This document shows, piece after piece, positions 1-12,699 of a stretch of DNA of 64,000 nucleotides (positions within the stretch are counted from its first letter, which is position 1; the number at the start of each line of letters is the position of its first letter). The stretch is taken from assembly GCA_004802705.1 (NCBI GenBank), contig SGPL01000009.1, positions 80,607-144,606 of the forward strand, read 5' to 3'. A program made the position numbers and the translations under genes. Under the pieces are notes generated by a model. It saw nothing but the letters and a program-made list of their open reading frames with translations, did not search any database and had not been told where the DNA came from. The DNA comes from Bondarzewia mesenterica (taxonomy: Eukaryota > Basidiomycota > Agaricomycetes > Russulales > Bondarzewiaceae).

Positions 1-620
1 TGCTGCAGGCCCCAAATAACTTGGCTCACCGGAAGGAGCACCATGAGATGCTGCACCAACTCCTTCGAAACAGAGCAGTTGTTCGAATCACTGACTTCGG
101 CAGTGATAGGTGCTTTTATTTTTAATCATGGCCCCTTTCTTAAGAGGTACTCAGTTGGTCTTGCAAGCTATGCACCTAAGGTCTATCAGTATTACCAGAA
201 GACCCTCAAGAAACTCTTTGTTCACCACCCAAAGCTCAACAAAAACTTTTCCAGCAGCGTCTTTTCAACCTGCACATTCAACTTGGGTCCGGACTTGGTG
301 TGTTTAGATCACAATGACTCCACCCACATCCCTCAAGGCTTTTGTGCCCTTGGACATTTTGACCCGACCAAAGGCAGCCACCTCTACCTCTGGGACCTTA
401 AGCTCTCTCTACATTGAGTTTCCACCAGGCTCAATGATTCTCATCCCATCTGCCAGCCTCCACCATGGAAACACACCCATCCAATCTGGTGAGAGCTGAT
501 ATTCATTTACACAGTACTGCCCAGGTGGGCTTGTTGGGTCACACACCACTTTCAGCCAGCATGAATGGTGACAAAGTCAAGAGGAAGAGCGGTGGCAGAA
601 CCAGACAGAATTATCCATGA
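1..620 (+). pseudogene. TET/JBP-family 2-oxoglutarate/Fe(II) dioxygenase, 3' part, degraded
   Basis: This is the catalytic C-terminal part of a fungal TET/JBP-like dioxygenase, a nuclear enzyme family that oxidises 5-methylcytosine and is greatly expanded in mushrooms next to DNA transposons. The segment SSSVFSTCTFNLGPDLVCL leads into the iron-binding H-x-D (His codon 310-312, Asp 316-318). The reading then shifts frame near 405-412, inside a CTCTCT run, to LYIEFPPGSMILIPSASLHH, whose His at 464-466 is the distal iron ligand. The family then has an Arg that binds 2-oxoglutarate; here that codon is TGA (497-499), after which YSFTQYCPGG continues in frame. An N-terminal part in a third frame (from base 3, LQAPNNLAHRKEHHEMLHQL) shows a second frameshift near 110-150. 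The 5' end lies outside the window. The family call is strong and the gene is clearly broken. Confidence 0.85.
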
Positions 621-640
621 CAAAGTGCATCACAGATCCT

Positions 641-1174
641 TCAATCGGAGAATTTCTTTCGGCAAGTCAGATACAGGACAGAAAGGAGATTGTGACGAAG
701 GGCAGGGACATGAAGGACAGTGCAAAATTTGACCGCTTGAGCCTCTTTCCCTCCAACCAATGGAACAAACACCGCACTCCCAATTCCAGCTGAGTAGACA
801 TCTGTGGAGTCTGCAAGATGCACAGGAACAACATGTGGCTTGTAATTGCATAGCCAGTGACAATCGAGAGTTATATGAGATGTGGCCCCTGTGTCTGCAT
901 CCCAATCAACATCAGCATCGACTTGGAGGGGTGATAGGAGATCAGAAGGATGAAGGGAACGAAGACTTGCACTGCCAGTGAACTGCACGATGCCAGAATC
1001 AAGTTTGAGGACCTCCTGAACTGTGTTGGCCTGAGAGGGTTTGTCCTGAAGCTGCTGGTTGATGCGCTTAAAGCATCTGTCCTCTGTGTGGCCATTCATG
1101 CCACAGAAGTCACACTTGAACCATTGCCTAGATCCCTTCGGCTTCTGCTCTAGGAGTACCAGATGATGCTGCAA
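641..1174 (-). pseudogene. Ty1/copia gag zinc knuckle and aspartic protease fragment
   Basis: A 177-residue open frame contains a CX2CX4HX4C knuckle (CDFCGMNGHTEDRC, about 1072-1114), the nucleic-acid-binding end of copia Gag. It is followed by the protease active site DADTGATSHIT (about 878-906) and the typical copia protease C-terminus VLHVPALRHNLLSVLYL. D-T-G replaces the more usual D-S-G and is still a legitimate catalytic triad. Integrase and reverse transcriptase do not follow. Upstream, on the same strand, the sequence changes to gypsy-type protease, so the order is not that of one copia element. CpG is better preserved here than in most of the window. Confidence 0.85.
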
Positions 1175-1199
1175 AGGCCTAAGTGGAATCTGAAGTTGG

Positions 1200-2290
1200 A
1201 AGAGCCTCCAGATGATGAGTCCTGCCCCTTTAATATATCCTCGAAGCTCATCTGTTTTACTTTTATTATCTTGAATACCATCTTAGTCATGTTTAATTCA
1301 GTGGCATTCATTTCATGGCAGGAGTGTATGAGTACAAAAGCATGTGGTCCCCTTCTTTCAGTTCTTCTTCATCTGGAACATCCCCAATCACTGTCCACTG
1401 ATTGTGTTCTACTTCTCAGCCTTTCAGTTGTCCTGAGTTGAATCTAGATTACAGAGCAGGTCAGAAAATATTTGCAATTTTTAAGAACAAGACTGGCCAT
1501 CAGTTTGCAAGCTGAGTGAAGGCTTCATTATGACCCTCAGCTGTCTTCCTGTTATCCTATTTATTCAAGTGTTCATCAAATTCATTTTGTAACTTTGAAG
1601 GAAATTCCTTGCTATCACATCCAATGAAGGGCCACAAAAAGAGGTGGATACCTGTTGAGTGATTTTTGTGATATGTGAGAGCATCTACTCACCCGCATTT
1701 TCTAGACAATCATTATATAACCCTATTCCAGGATTTTCATTCATCAACCTCTCATAACTTCCACGTCCTTCACTGTTGTGAGAACCAATATGCCACCACT
1801 CTCGATGTAGCCAATGCTGTTTCTTGAGTTGTGCATCACATGAATTCAATCTTGCCTGTTATTCGTCTATTTCTGAGTTATGCAATGTAAGCCAGGATTT
1901 GTTCAATATGACTGGCTTTCACCCACGATTCATGACAGCAAAGGTAGCTCATTCAGTGTGACCTTTGGCCTTCATGATGAAGTCAATGACTTCTTTGATT
2001 GCACCATTACAGTTCTCTGTGCCATTTGTGTTGTGGACTGGAATGGGACGAGGCATCTTAAAACATCAACTATCAACACTGCCCCAGTGTCTATGGTTTT
2101 TAACTTTATTTTCATTTTTTGAACCCATTTCTCTACCACACTTTTGGAGATGGGGAAGTTGCTGAGTCAAATGATGGTTCATGGTTAAACTTGATTGCTC
2201 TTTTTGTTGGTGCACCTCCAAGGCACTGGCATGTTGACACAACACATCTTCATTATTCTTTAGATGAGCTATGTATGGCACTTTCTTCAT
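1200..2290 (-). mobile_element. Ty3/gypsy protease-to-RT linker fragment inside copia sequence
   Basis: Reading the minus strand from about 2,060 downward, MPRPIPVHNTNGTENCNGAI and then SWLTLHNSEIDE match the C-terminal half of the gypsy aspartic protease of mushroom elements. The segment just before it ends in SVDS followed by TGA where the family has D-S-G, so the catalytic motif may be interrupted by a stop. Towards 1,200 the frames are broken, with only scattered gypsy linker-like residues. The piece is fused in the same frame to the copia RT fragment on its upstream side and abuts copia Gag on the other, so it is an insertion or recombination product. Exact junctions are uncertain (about 2,285 and about 1,200). 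Confidence 0.6.
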
Positions 2291-3032
2291 GTACTCTTTG
2301 ACTTTATTAGACTTGGCAGACATGTCAGAAGAGAGTTGCACTCCAGGCAGGATGGGCATTTTGACAGGACCAGAATTGTCAACATCATAGCACTGTAGCA
2401 TGTCAATGTTATATTGGCATTGGCATAGAGACAGACGACGATTGGGGCGATTCCTGACAGTTTCTATGCCAAGGAGTGAAGTGCTGGGACCCAGATCGGG
2501 CAGACGGAAGGTGGAGGCGAGTTCTACAACTATTTTGTCTAAGATCTCTGCAGAGTTGGAAGTAAATGTGCAATCATCAAAGACAGGCAGAATGATCATG
2601 ACATCATCCTCAGTGAAGACATAGATGCTGCTGTCCGAGTAGATGTGCTTGAAGTTCATCCACCCAAGCACGCCCTTCAGCTTCTGATACCACAACCTGG
2701 ACGCTTGCTTGAGACCATAAAGTCCCGTCTTCAGCAGACAGACATGATCTGGTTCTCCTCGCTCAAATCCTTCAGGGTGCTCCATGAAGAGGATTGACAA
2801 TGGGAGTCAAAAGCAGATCAAAAGGAGGAGGAGTGAGAGGAGGTGCTGGTTCTGCTAAAGTGTCGACTTGTACAGTAGGAAGATCTGGATGAGCTGGAGG
2901 CTGAGGAGGAGGAGTACCACCATCCCCACCCAGAACTGGCAGTGGATCACCTTCAACATCTAAACTATCCAAAAGCGACACAGGTTGAGCAGGAGGAGGT
3001 GCAGGAAGATTGACATAAGGCTGTTGATTCAC
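2290..3032 (-). pseudogene. Ty1/copia reverse transcriptase and proline-rich linker, internally deleted
   Basis: From 3032 downward a Pro-rich stretch (LPAPPPAQPVSLLDSLDVEG) is the linker between copia integrase and reverse transcriptase. At about 2772-2800 the frame shifts and jumps straight to MEHPEGFERGEPDHVCLLKT and GLYGLKQASRLWYQKL, which belong to the middle of the RT. The first part of the RT (very roughly 150 residues) is therefore deleted. The catalytic Y-V-D-D box is reduced to VFDD (about 2574-2591), one codon short. The open frame runs past the copia homology into gypsy sequence near 2,285. A hypermutated sister copy lies at 18,740-19,050. The fragment is non-functional. Confidence 0.85.
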
Positions 3033-5520
3033 AACTTTGAAGTGAATTCATATATGTGAGAACACGTTATTATCATCTCTAAAGTCTGCTCTGGCACTAA
3101 GTCGCTGGCTATAGCCATCAATCCCATATCCTTTTGATCTATGAATATCTTTTCAGAACCCATGAGACCATTTTTCTTGCATGCATGTCAATCTCCTGTT
3201 ATTCGGATTGTAAAATCAATAAAATATAACTACAGCACATTTGCAATTCATTTCTTGGACAGATATTCCTTTTTATCAAAAGTTAGTTGAGGATTAAGAG
3301 GATCTAGATATGACACATAAGGCCTTGAGAACCATGGTCTTCGTCTGACAGTGAGAATACCCTATGATGGACCCAGTTTATGGTAAAGGGGCCAGCTGTT
3401 CCATCAAAAACAATCTCCAGCTGAAATGGATAAGGGGAAATGATGATTCACACCATTATGGGATACCGCCTAATAGTATAGAGGAGGCATCTACCTGCTC
3501 TGAAAGCAATCTAGCTCCATTTAGCATGAATTTTGCATATCAAATCAAGTTAAAGCACTTTACAATGAGCTTGTCCCTGTTGAGCACAGTGAAAACAGAT
3601 GACTAGCAATGCTAGTAGAACAACAATGAAGGGCACTGTGGCACAATAATTGAATGGACAGGATGTCTCAGGATGTTCTGGACTATCTGAAACAATACAG
3701 AGATGATGAATCAATGAAGAAGGGAAATCAAATCGGAAAATATCCAATAAAATGCCACAACATCAATCAAATCAACAGTCCCCGCACCTACAGTTTCTCC
3801 ACCACTTGGCCACCACTACCTACAGGCACTGGTCTATGTTTTTAATGAGCACTATGACTATGTCTATACCTCTGGATGGTTTTTAGCCACAGATTATGAT
3901 CTGAGCATGATGGATGATTACAAAGACTATCTTCTTTATATTTTGACATCACCCAATATCTCTCTGAAATCTTGTTAACATCAGGATGATGGTGCTTACT
4001 GCATGGTCTTTGATGAAATTTCAAGTATGACTCAAATGCCAGCAGATATTCTTTTTGTAGTCTATCTTGGTAGTGACCATGAGAAGATGATTATGGTTGC
4101 TTGTATGCACACACTAGTCCCTTTCCCATTACTGAAACTGTGGCATTGTCCTTGACCTTGCTAAAATGCTGAAATGATTGACCTAATATGGCACACATAT
4201 AGTAGATAGTAAAGTTCATCTGATGCCACTAATTTGGATGTTGGCTAAGCTTAAATGTAATGCCCAGTCACCTTGCAGATGGAGTGGACTCTTCTGATGG
4301 ATCATATGGCTTGGCTATAACAATCATTAAAGGGCACAGCAAGGGCACCATTTTGACCGATAGTACAGGCATCAACACTTGAGGCTCAGAAGTGTATCTC
4401 TCATGTCACAAGTCTTATTACATAGCCTTATCACCATATCATGCCAAAAATGATCTCTGCTGCAGAGTGAGAGGCTATTGAGTTCATCATATTAATGATG
4501 ATGACTTTGGCTTTGGAGGCATCAAACTAAACAACAATGGTCTCCATATGAATGTCTCATTGGAATGTGAAGGTGGCAAACTCAAAAATTCCATTGATGA
4601 TGTGCAAGGTGAGTGGCATAGATATTTTAAAGATTAACTTACAGGGTGTACCTCAATGATCATGCTTCTCAAGTTTTTGAAATATATCTCATCGTGATCT
4701 GTTCTGTCAATAGGCTATCACTCAAGCATTTTTTTGAGAAATTGACCTAGAAGCATTTATCCTTGCTTGACCTGACATTTACATTCAAGAATTGCACATT
4801 GGCATATTTTAGACTTTATTCAAAAAAGATGGACTGCACTCTGATTTTGCTTTCACAGTCTATAATTGTGCATCATTTCTAAAATGGCAAAAAGGGATTT
4901 TGATAGATGCTCAGGCCCACTGCAGATATGTCTCCTGTGTAAACTACATCAGCCACTCAATTACATTTGTGACAACTTGCTCTGGATCACTGTCTATAAC
5001 TCTAACTCTTGGTTTCAACAATGATAGTGCTGAAGACTTGGCTGAGAATGATACCAGATCAGGATGATCACGATTCTGACTATGATAGAGATGGTGTTAG
5101 CGACAATAGTGAGGAGGGATCAGATGATAAGGAAGTCCATCAGCAGAGGTCCTTTACACTTTGTATAGTTGGTCCAGTCATGTCTGCAATGGGGAATGAG
5201 GTTCTATTTAAATATCACTTCCTCTCTGATCTGCTATGCTGAAAGAGCAACAAGAAAGTGGATATGTGGACATTACAGTTCAAATTGAGCAATTATAAAT
5301 AAATAATAAATAAGAAAGAGAGAATGCACCTGCATTTGAAAGTCAGCAACTGGGGGACAGAGCACACTTGGCTGCAGGTATTTATAGTACAAGAATTACT
5401 AAGAAGTGAAATAATGAATTGAGACTGAGAACAATAACACAATGAATGGCACTGTGGCATGAGGTCTGAAGTGAAAATAATGGCCACCACCAAAAGCAAG
5501 GGATAACTCTGTTTGGTTTT
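3033..5520. other. decayed unassigned sequence
   Basis: I found no family match here in either strand. Short frames exist, such as an acidic Asp/Ser-rich stretch near 5,060-5,150 and a 63-residue frame at 3,654-3,845, but none shows a recognisable motif. By position the right-hand part could be the lost gag/protease/RT portion of the gypsy remnant that starts to be readable near 5,520, but I could not confirm this. Confidence 0.3.
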
Positions 5521-8000
5521 GTGTTGACGTCAATGATTCTAATTGTACTTTCTTTCAAAGGTCAGCTTCTCCCATCAGAGAGTCTGGCATCATTACTTTT
5601 GTTATCACTATCACTATCATGCAGAAATACAATGCCTCATCTGAGACAATATGATCATTGCTTACAACTCAACTCTACTCTTACTTCTGTGAAAGAAGTT
5701 TGTGGATTCTTAGGCCTCTGTGGGACTGTTTGCATTTAGATTCCAAACTATTCTAAGATTGCTAGACCTTTGACCTCCTCCAATCTCATCATTCTATCTC
5801 AGCTGGATGATGAAGAAAGAAGATAACTGGCCTGATATGGATCTCTTCTTAGAAGTGAGGTTGAATCACAATATTTCCAGCCTAAATTGGAATTATTTGA
5901 GCATTGCAACATTATCAACTCTATATCATTGGCATGATCAACTTTTCCATTAAGATCAATGCCAAATACATGAAAGGCATACTGAATTCTCTAGACTTGC
6001 AGACTAATGCAGCAATCAATAGGTAGATTCAAGGAATTTTGATGTTCAATTTTACTCTCATGCAGGTATTGGTAGAGAAGTTCAAGGGACCTGATGCCCT
6101 ATTCAAAATCCCCTTAGGAGATTTAGAAGAACTTGAATTTGACAATGACTTATAGTTAGACAACATCACCTTATATTCAGTCATGCAAACTGATCAAAGT
6201 CATCCTCTCATTTCTGCTAACATACCTGACTGGAGTCATATTTTCATTTCCGCTGACCCATCTCCACAACATCTGATCTCTGCACTTTCATCATTATTTT
6301 CAGCCACTGCTTCTTGTGATACATTTCTATATTGTATCTATTATTTTTTCTTGACATTTCAATATCCTCTGCATATCAAAGCAGGAGGAGGAGAGGTTTG
6401 ACTGATATGCCACTGGATATTTCATTTATCAGAAAGTCATATTCAAGAGGAACAGTTCTCAACCTTCCCTAAAAGTGATTTTAGATGAAGGCCAGTGCAT
6501 CTCTATCTTATCTCAAGCACACAAAGAATTGAAACATCAAGGAGAACAAGCAGTGTTCGAGACTGTTTGAGTTTAATTCTTTTGGCCATATCTCAACGTA
6601 AGTATTTGACATCATGTTCAGTCATGCCATCAGTGTCAAATCTGCAGTACAAAGAAGCTAGAGGTCCCTTTGACTATTTTGATACCTTCAACAATCTAGA
6701 CTAAAATCTATGTGAACGTTATGCTAATGCTCGAGGTGCATAGATATCGATACATTGTCGCAGCTCAAGATGACCTTGAATGTGCATCAAAATGTCGAGC
6801 CCTTACTGCAGCATCATCGACCACTCTAGCCAAGTTCTTCTGAAAATAGATTTTCTGTTGCTATGGAGCTGTTGATTCTATTATAATAGATAATGGCTTA
6901 GAAGTGCAAAGTGCCTTTGATTTTCTTCTCAAACATATAAAAATCTCACACATTATTATTTCACCGTACAATTCTAAATTCAATGGAGTTATAGAATGAG
7001 GCTATTTCATCATTCATGAAGCCATTTTAAAAGCATGTGGATCTAATGTGAAAAAGTAGCTAAGCAAGGTTCATGATGCCTTCTTTGCTGATCAGATCAC
7101 TATTAGCAAAGTCACTGAATTTTCTCCATTTTATCTAATGCATAGAGTGCACCCTATTGTTCCTTTCAATCTATCTAAGGCCACCTTTCTAGTTTAGAGG
7201 TTCAAGTCTGGAATGTCACTAGAGGACCTTCTAGCCTTGCGCATCAAGCAGCTAGAGAAAAAGAGAAATAGTATCAATGATGCAGCATCGACCCTAGTAA
7301 AATATTGATTCTGATTAGAGGAGAAGTTTAAGAAAAAGTTTCACAGGTGCTTGCGATGAGAGCTTTATCAGGTAGAAGAATTGGACTTCATCCAAAACAC
7401 CAGAGTGAAGGAGAGCATGGATCAAAAATCACATCCCCGATACTTAGGACCCTTTGAGGTTGTTTGCAAAACTAAAGGGGGGTCATATGTTCTGAAGAAA
7501 CTTAATGAAACTGTCTTGTGCACTGAGATCACTGCCTTCAGACTCATATCATACATTGCCAAGAATGAGACCCTGCTGCAGAATCTAGCCTCAAACACCT
7601 TCCTTTCATTTTCATCTAGCCTTGTTGAACACTTTGGCTTATGATTGTGATGCAATATCAGAAAGGCATTCTTATGCATGCTCGGCCAATCATCATCCTA
7701 TCTCATATCACTCAACTATCTAGTCTTTGATTTTCCTTATCTTGCTTTTCAAAGATTAGACCAAGGACATTTTATTATTTGCTGTCCTGCAGATGTTATG
7801 CTCTGAAATTGTTTAGAAATTTAATGTCATCTTTGGTGTGCACTCATGCCATTGACTGGACAAAGGGCTTGGGCCTCGAGCAGACAACCAAAGACTATTT
7901 AGAATTTCTAAATGAATTTTAGATGTATGAGTAGGAGTTTGCCAAAGGATTATTTTATATTCAGAACCACTAGGTGAAGCTGAGACCAAAGCTGATGAGA
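5521..8000 (+). pseudogene. Ty3/gypsy polyprotein remnant: RT end, RNase H, integrase
   Basis: In order the sequence shows the RT/RNase H junction (VCGFLGLCGTVC then PNYSKIARPLT, about 5,697-5,775), RNase H with QLDDEER, YMKGILNSLDLQTNAAINR and FKGPDALFKIPLGDLEE (to about 6,150), and an H2C2-type zinc-binding region (ELKHQGEQAVFETV, CHQCQICSTKK, about 6,515-6,660). The integrase core follows with IIIDNGLEVQSAF (catalytic Asp near 6,888), NSKFNGVIE, DAFFADQIT and FSPFYLMHRVHPIVPFNL. The integrase C-terminus (NTRVKESMDQKSHPRYLGPF, GGSYVLKKLNETV, about 7,381-7,580) is the longest open piece, 87 residues. Many TAG/TGA/TAA codons and several frameshifts interrupt it. Clear homology stops near 8,000, and no LTR pair was found. 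Confidence 0.85.
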
Positions 8001-10290
8001 TCAGAACTACTTAAAAGTGTGAGGTAATTGAGACATACAATGGACACATATAAAAATGTGTATTATATAGCTCAATTACAATCACTATTCACCATGTTGA
8101 CACCTCCATCTTTTGGACCCCCCCTCCCCATTAGTTAACTCTCACCATATGCTCCTTCATCTTTTGAAATTAGCACACTCTAACTCTGCTCCAGCCAAAT
8201 CAAGCATGACTTCTTGTTAGTCCATCAATGGAACACATGCAATTTGTCCCCTCTCATTATTCCTCCATTCTCTGATGCATCGACCACTTCTATCATTCAA
8301 GTCTATGAACTACATTATTCCTACCTAGTATCTATCAGACTTTCACTCCATTATCTTCCCGTTCACTATAATTACTTTTTCCATTGCTCCATCATCTATG
8401 TGTGAATTTCTGATTTACAAGCTACTGTCCTACGACTCACACTTCAGCATCTTCTTTGTTCACCATGATTTTAGTCCTGAGTTGGTATGAGTAAAAGTGC
8501 AGAGTTTGCTGACAAGTGGATGGATAGGAAAGGTTATATAACAGCAGGTTCTTGCTTTATAGTATACAGTTTGATAGTTTTTTTTGCTGCAGATGATCTC
8601 CATGGATTATCATTATCAGTCAGATGTGGAGAACACTAAAGGAGATGCTGAAGAGAGAGGTTGAGGAAGCAGATTCAGAGTAGGGGAGATCAAATTCAGT
8701 AAGTTATCACCCATTCCATCGATCTCCAGGTGTTAGCAATAGGTGCACAGGATTCGCAGGCATCAAATTAGTATAATGAGTTTAGCATGCATGCATAAAC
8801 CAGCATTCTTATTGTCTTCATCATCAAAATCTCAAAAGCCTCACTGAACCTATGATATTCACCTTTATTATCTTTGGATCATCTGTATCCTGTGTCTCAT
8901 TCATCACTCCTTGCTCCCCATTTGCCTCATTAGACATTAATTTTACCTTCTCTATATGTTGCACCTCACTTTCCTTCATTATTTTCTATTTATCATGTGT
9001 ATAACATTCTCCTTTTACAAAAAGCTAAAGATAGAATTCCACGCACCATTCGTTGTTCTGCCGTTTTAATTACACTCTCTACTCAACTTCCTCCTCCTCT
9101 CATCTTTGACTTGTTATTTAAATTTCTCTTTGAGTATGGCCTCACGCCCTTTTATTCCTTTTGTTCCTTTATGCTACCAGGTGCCTCTAGCTTTTTATTT
9201 ATTTATGTGCACAGATAAGACTGGCAGATGGCATGTGGAACTATTATATTTATGTTCATACACTCATTTTTGACTTTCCTTTACTTTTATTTTATTTTAA
9301 TATAGTCTGCTGCAGTTCTACTTGAGACTTATGTATCTGATAACCCTAGTTCGATTTGGTCTATAGGTTTATGGTACACAAGGACTGGTGGACTCAGTCC
9401 ATGAACAATCAGCCCTACAGCCCCACTTTCAATCATTTAATGAAGCTCTAATTTGATTTTGGACTAGGGAGTCACTTCACCTTTAAAGCTGTGTGTCTTT
9501 CCTCATGATACCATGGTGGTATCATGTAATATCATACTGATGCCATAGAGCTGCACATTTGTGGAGCAGAGTGGAGCAGACTACTCCAAAAACTATTAGA
9601 GCACACAGCATGATGCATAGATATCTAAAAAAGGTAGTGCATTACTGCTTTTGTATAGCATTCATTTGTTTCTCTTTATATCTACACAGCCTTCTTCTAA
9701 AGGCTTAAAAAGCAGAGAGAATTTTGCTTGAGCAATACAGCCCTTATTGAACTTAAGAACCAATCTTTTGTCAGTCACTTGCAAAACTTCTAGTAGCGAA
9801 GGGTGCATTTGAAGGATTCTCTCACTTTGTTCTTGTGGACTGCTTATATAGTGCTGCCAGGGTTATAGTCCCTATTCTGATTCATTTTAAGGCTATCCCA
9901 ATGGGGGTAGAAGTTTAGCTTATTTAGTTACAATTATCCTCTAAAAGTAATGACTTTCACTTGGCCTTAGTTTCTCTACAGGGATTTCTTATGTGCACTT
10001 CTCTATTCTTGAAGTCTTCTATGCTGCACATCCTCTAATTATCTGATCTATGTTTACAACATCTCTGACAATACACTCTATGATTCTAATGACTTTATGA
10101 CCCCACAACTATCAAGCTCTAGTCGCATTGACTCTAGTTCATCCTATTAATCTGTCCTCTTAATCCACCACTGTTCTTGCTGGCCCTTCCTTTCTTGGTA
10201 CTCATAGGATGTACCTTATCTTGATCTGTCTTTGAGATCAATAACCAATAAGTCATCTTTTGAAGATAATAAAGAATTCCTTCCTAATAA
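8001..10290. other. AT-rich decayed sequence with a short palindrome
   Basis: No gene was recognised. The segment has short coding-like stretches (for example about 9,700-10,240 on the plus strand) without a family match. The only defined structure is a perfect inverted repeat, CATGATACCA / TGGTATCATG, at 9,504-9,513 and 9,517-9,526 with a 3-base spacer. Confidence 0.3.
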
Positions 10291-10400
10291 ATGATTAACC
10301 TGCTCTAAGAAAGAGAAAAACCTGAGTCAGTCTAGGCAGAGGAGACTTTGCTGTTATCTTAGTTGATTTGTTGATTTGTATTTTTGCTGCATCACACCCC
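10290..10400 (+). repeat. terminus of a dispersed repeat, also present at 62.5-62.6 kb
   Basis: The stretch GAAAAACCTGAGTCAGTCTA..., followed about 80 bases later by TGCTGCATCACA, resembles 62,516-62,610 (GAAAACTTGAGTAGATCTA... GCTTCATCATGTGA) in the same orientation. At 62.6 kb this sequence abuts the point where an integrase reading frame is interrupted, so it is probably the end of an inserted element family. Similarity is by eye and limited to about 100 bases. Confidence 0.4.
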
Positions 10401-12699
10401 TTCCACCCTTGATGATCTTACTAGTAAAAACCCTCCCTCCATATGACAGCAAATACTGTGGTCAAAATTTATTAATCATTAACACGCAGTATCATCATTG
10501 AACTTACAAGATGAAGTAGATGGAGTGCAGATATCCATGCTATAAGATTGGCCAAGATGGACTAGTAACTATTATTATGGACATTCTCACCATCTACCAT
10601 ATAAGGAACAATCTATTCCACTGCTCATGGTGCCCCACAAATATGAATGACTCAGATTCTATACAGGTGAGGTCCCATTTTATATAAATATATATGTTCA
10701 GTCTGATGACATCTCACAGTGGCATGCTGGTCATTGCTTTTCATAGTTGAATTCCCCAAGCAAAGATGAAGAAGAGGACCTATTGCCTCTATCTCTATCA
10801 GTGGCTGGCCCATCTCCTCTCCCTTCTATTCTCTCATACTTGACATTGATTCTCATGAAACTCCATGCCCTCCTCTCTCCCCTTCATCTGCCATCTATAT
10901 AAGTTGTCATCACAAGCATGATTGCCATTCTCCTGCTAGTCTCAAGTGACATTTTTTCTTCACCCTTCCACTTATTTGCATCTTCATGAGCCTACTATGG
11001 AATCTGTTGGCAAATGTCTTACTGCTCATTTGCTCATGGGTCCATCTAGCTTAAAATGACTAAAGCTGGCAGTTTAGGACTCTTCTTCAACTATGTCTAT
11101 TGAATCGAGGGGATTACAGGTTGCAGTGGTTCTAGTGAGGTGACTAGTGATAATGATGCTATTGATGATCTTGCACACCATTCCCCTCAATATAAAAATA
11201 GAGGAGGTCATGCCCTCTTCGATAATGATGGCTGTTTTATTATCAACTAATAAAATTGAGCTTGAGTTGAGCTCCACTATCAAGATAAGGTATTCTTATA
11301 ATTAAATAAAAGACACGTAGTTAGAGATTCTTCATTGCATTGTCATAGCCCTCAAAACTATGTGTCCATATTGCTAAGTGATCAATAGCATGGTCTAATC
11401 ACACCCACTCAATCTCTGTGAGAAATGTATAGTGATGCATTTTGACGATGCCTAGAGGACTTAGCACCATGATACCTTAGGTTTGAGGCCATGCATTCAT
11501 GTTATGGCTATAGCATAAGGATCAATGTGTATCTTTATAGTGCTCACTCATCACTGACTAACTCTGTGTCTTAACTCTCCTATACTAATGAGTCATGCAG
11601 AGTCATCCCTTTTAAGCACAATAGGGGAGTAAGCATGACTTGTGTGTGATTGATGATGATTCACCCACTCTTCTACATTATTTTTATTAATTTTGATTTA
11701 TATCAGCATTTTTAGACAGCCCCTTCAGTGACAGTTATTCCCCCAATAACCCTCTCCATTTTATTGTGCAATAGCTGCACCACTATCTAAGTGGCAGTCT
11801 TATCCTTAACTATTTGCATGTAGTTGAATTTATAGTTACTTTGCATGATATGCTCATTAATGTATACAATTAAATCATCATCTGAGTCCTCCTTTTTTTA
11901 ACATTATCATTTAGATTATTTTCTTATTATCCAAGCTCTTTTGTTTTTTTTTCTGTTCAAGCTTCTCTTTTTTTGTGCCTAAGCTTATTCCTTGTAGTGC
12001 AACTTCCTTGTCTATTTGCTCCCATTTCATTTAGTGCCTCATTGTCTCCATCAAAATCTTCACCTTGCTCCTGATGGACTCGTTCTCTTATTGCATGTGA
12101 CTAACTTACATATACATGCTCATATATTCATAAATTTGTACCACTTGCTCACCATTTATACTACCACTATTTAAATAAAAGATTTTATCACTAGTCATCA
12201 GTTTTTATCTGAACCTTAATCCTAAGGCAATCTACGCAGAAGCTAGCCACATAAAGTTAGCATGTTTCTCATGAGGTGTGTGATGGTATAGTATAGATTC
12301 ATGCCTAACCTTACACCTTTTATCTCCAGTGCTCACTATTATCACTCAGCTGAATAAATAAGCTTACAATAACTTCACTTGATAAGCATGGTGATGAATC
12401 TCTCTTATTCTCCATTTAATAATAATCCTAGTGCCACATGATTTCTCTAAGATGATTATTTCTGATGGATGTAATGTTTACCTTGTGCTCAATATCTATA
12501 GCCTTCCCATGCCACAGGGATATCAGCTCAATAAAATGAGTGACATTAAGCTCAATATCATAAAACTCATGTGATGGGCCTCAGAATATTATTCATAGTT
12601 CACTTTTATTTTATTGCTGCATCCTTTTTAAGGCCACATCTTTTCACAACTTGATATCTCATTCAAGAACTTTCCTATTGAACAAACAATAAACAGATG
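10401..12699. other. AT-rich decayed sequence
   Basis: No recognised gene. Near 10,510-10,690 a plus-strand reading contains scattered Cys and His residues in a spacing slightly like a zinc finger, but this is too weak to call. The minus strand near 12,000-12,700 continues, with stops, into the unidentified coding remnant described next. Confidence 0.3.

Noticed and set aside
5009..5242. Acidic Asp/Ser-rich frame resembling a regulatory domain
   Set aside because: Short, no domain, and lies in decayed sequence just before gypsy pol; not enough to call a gene.
10510..10690. Possible C2H2 zinc finger on the plus strand
   Set aside because: Cys/His spacing only loosely fits and stops interrupt it.
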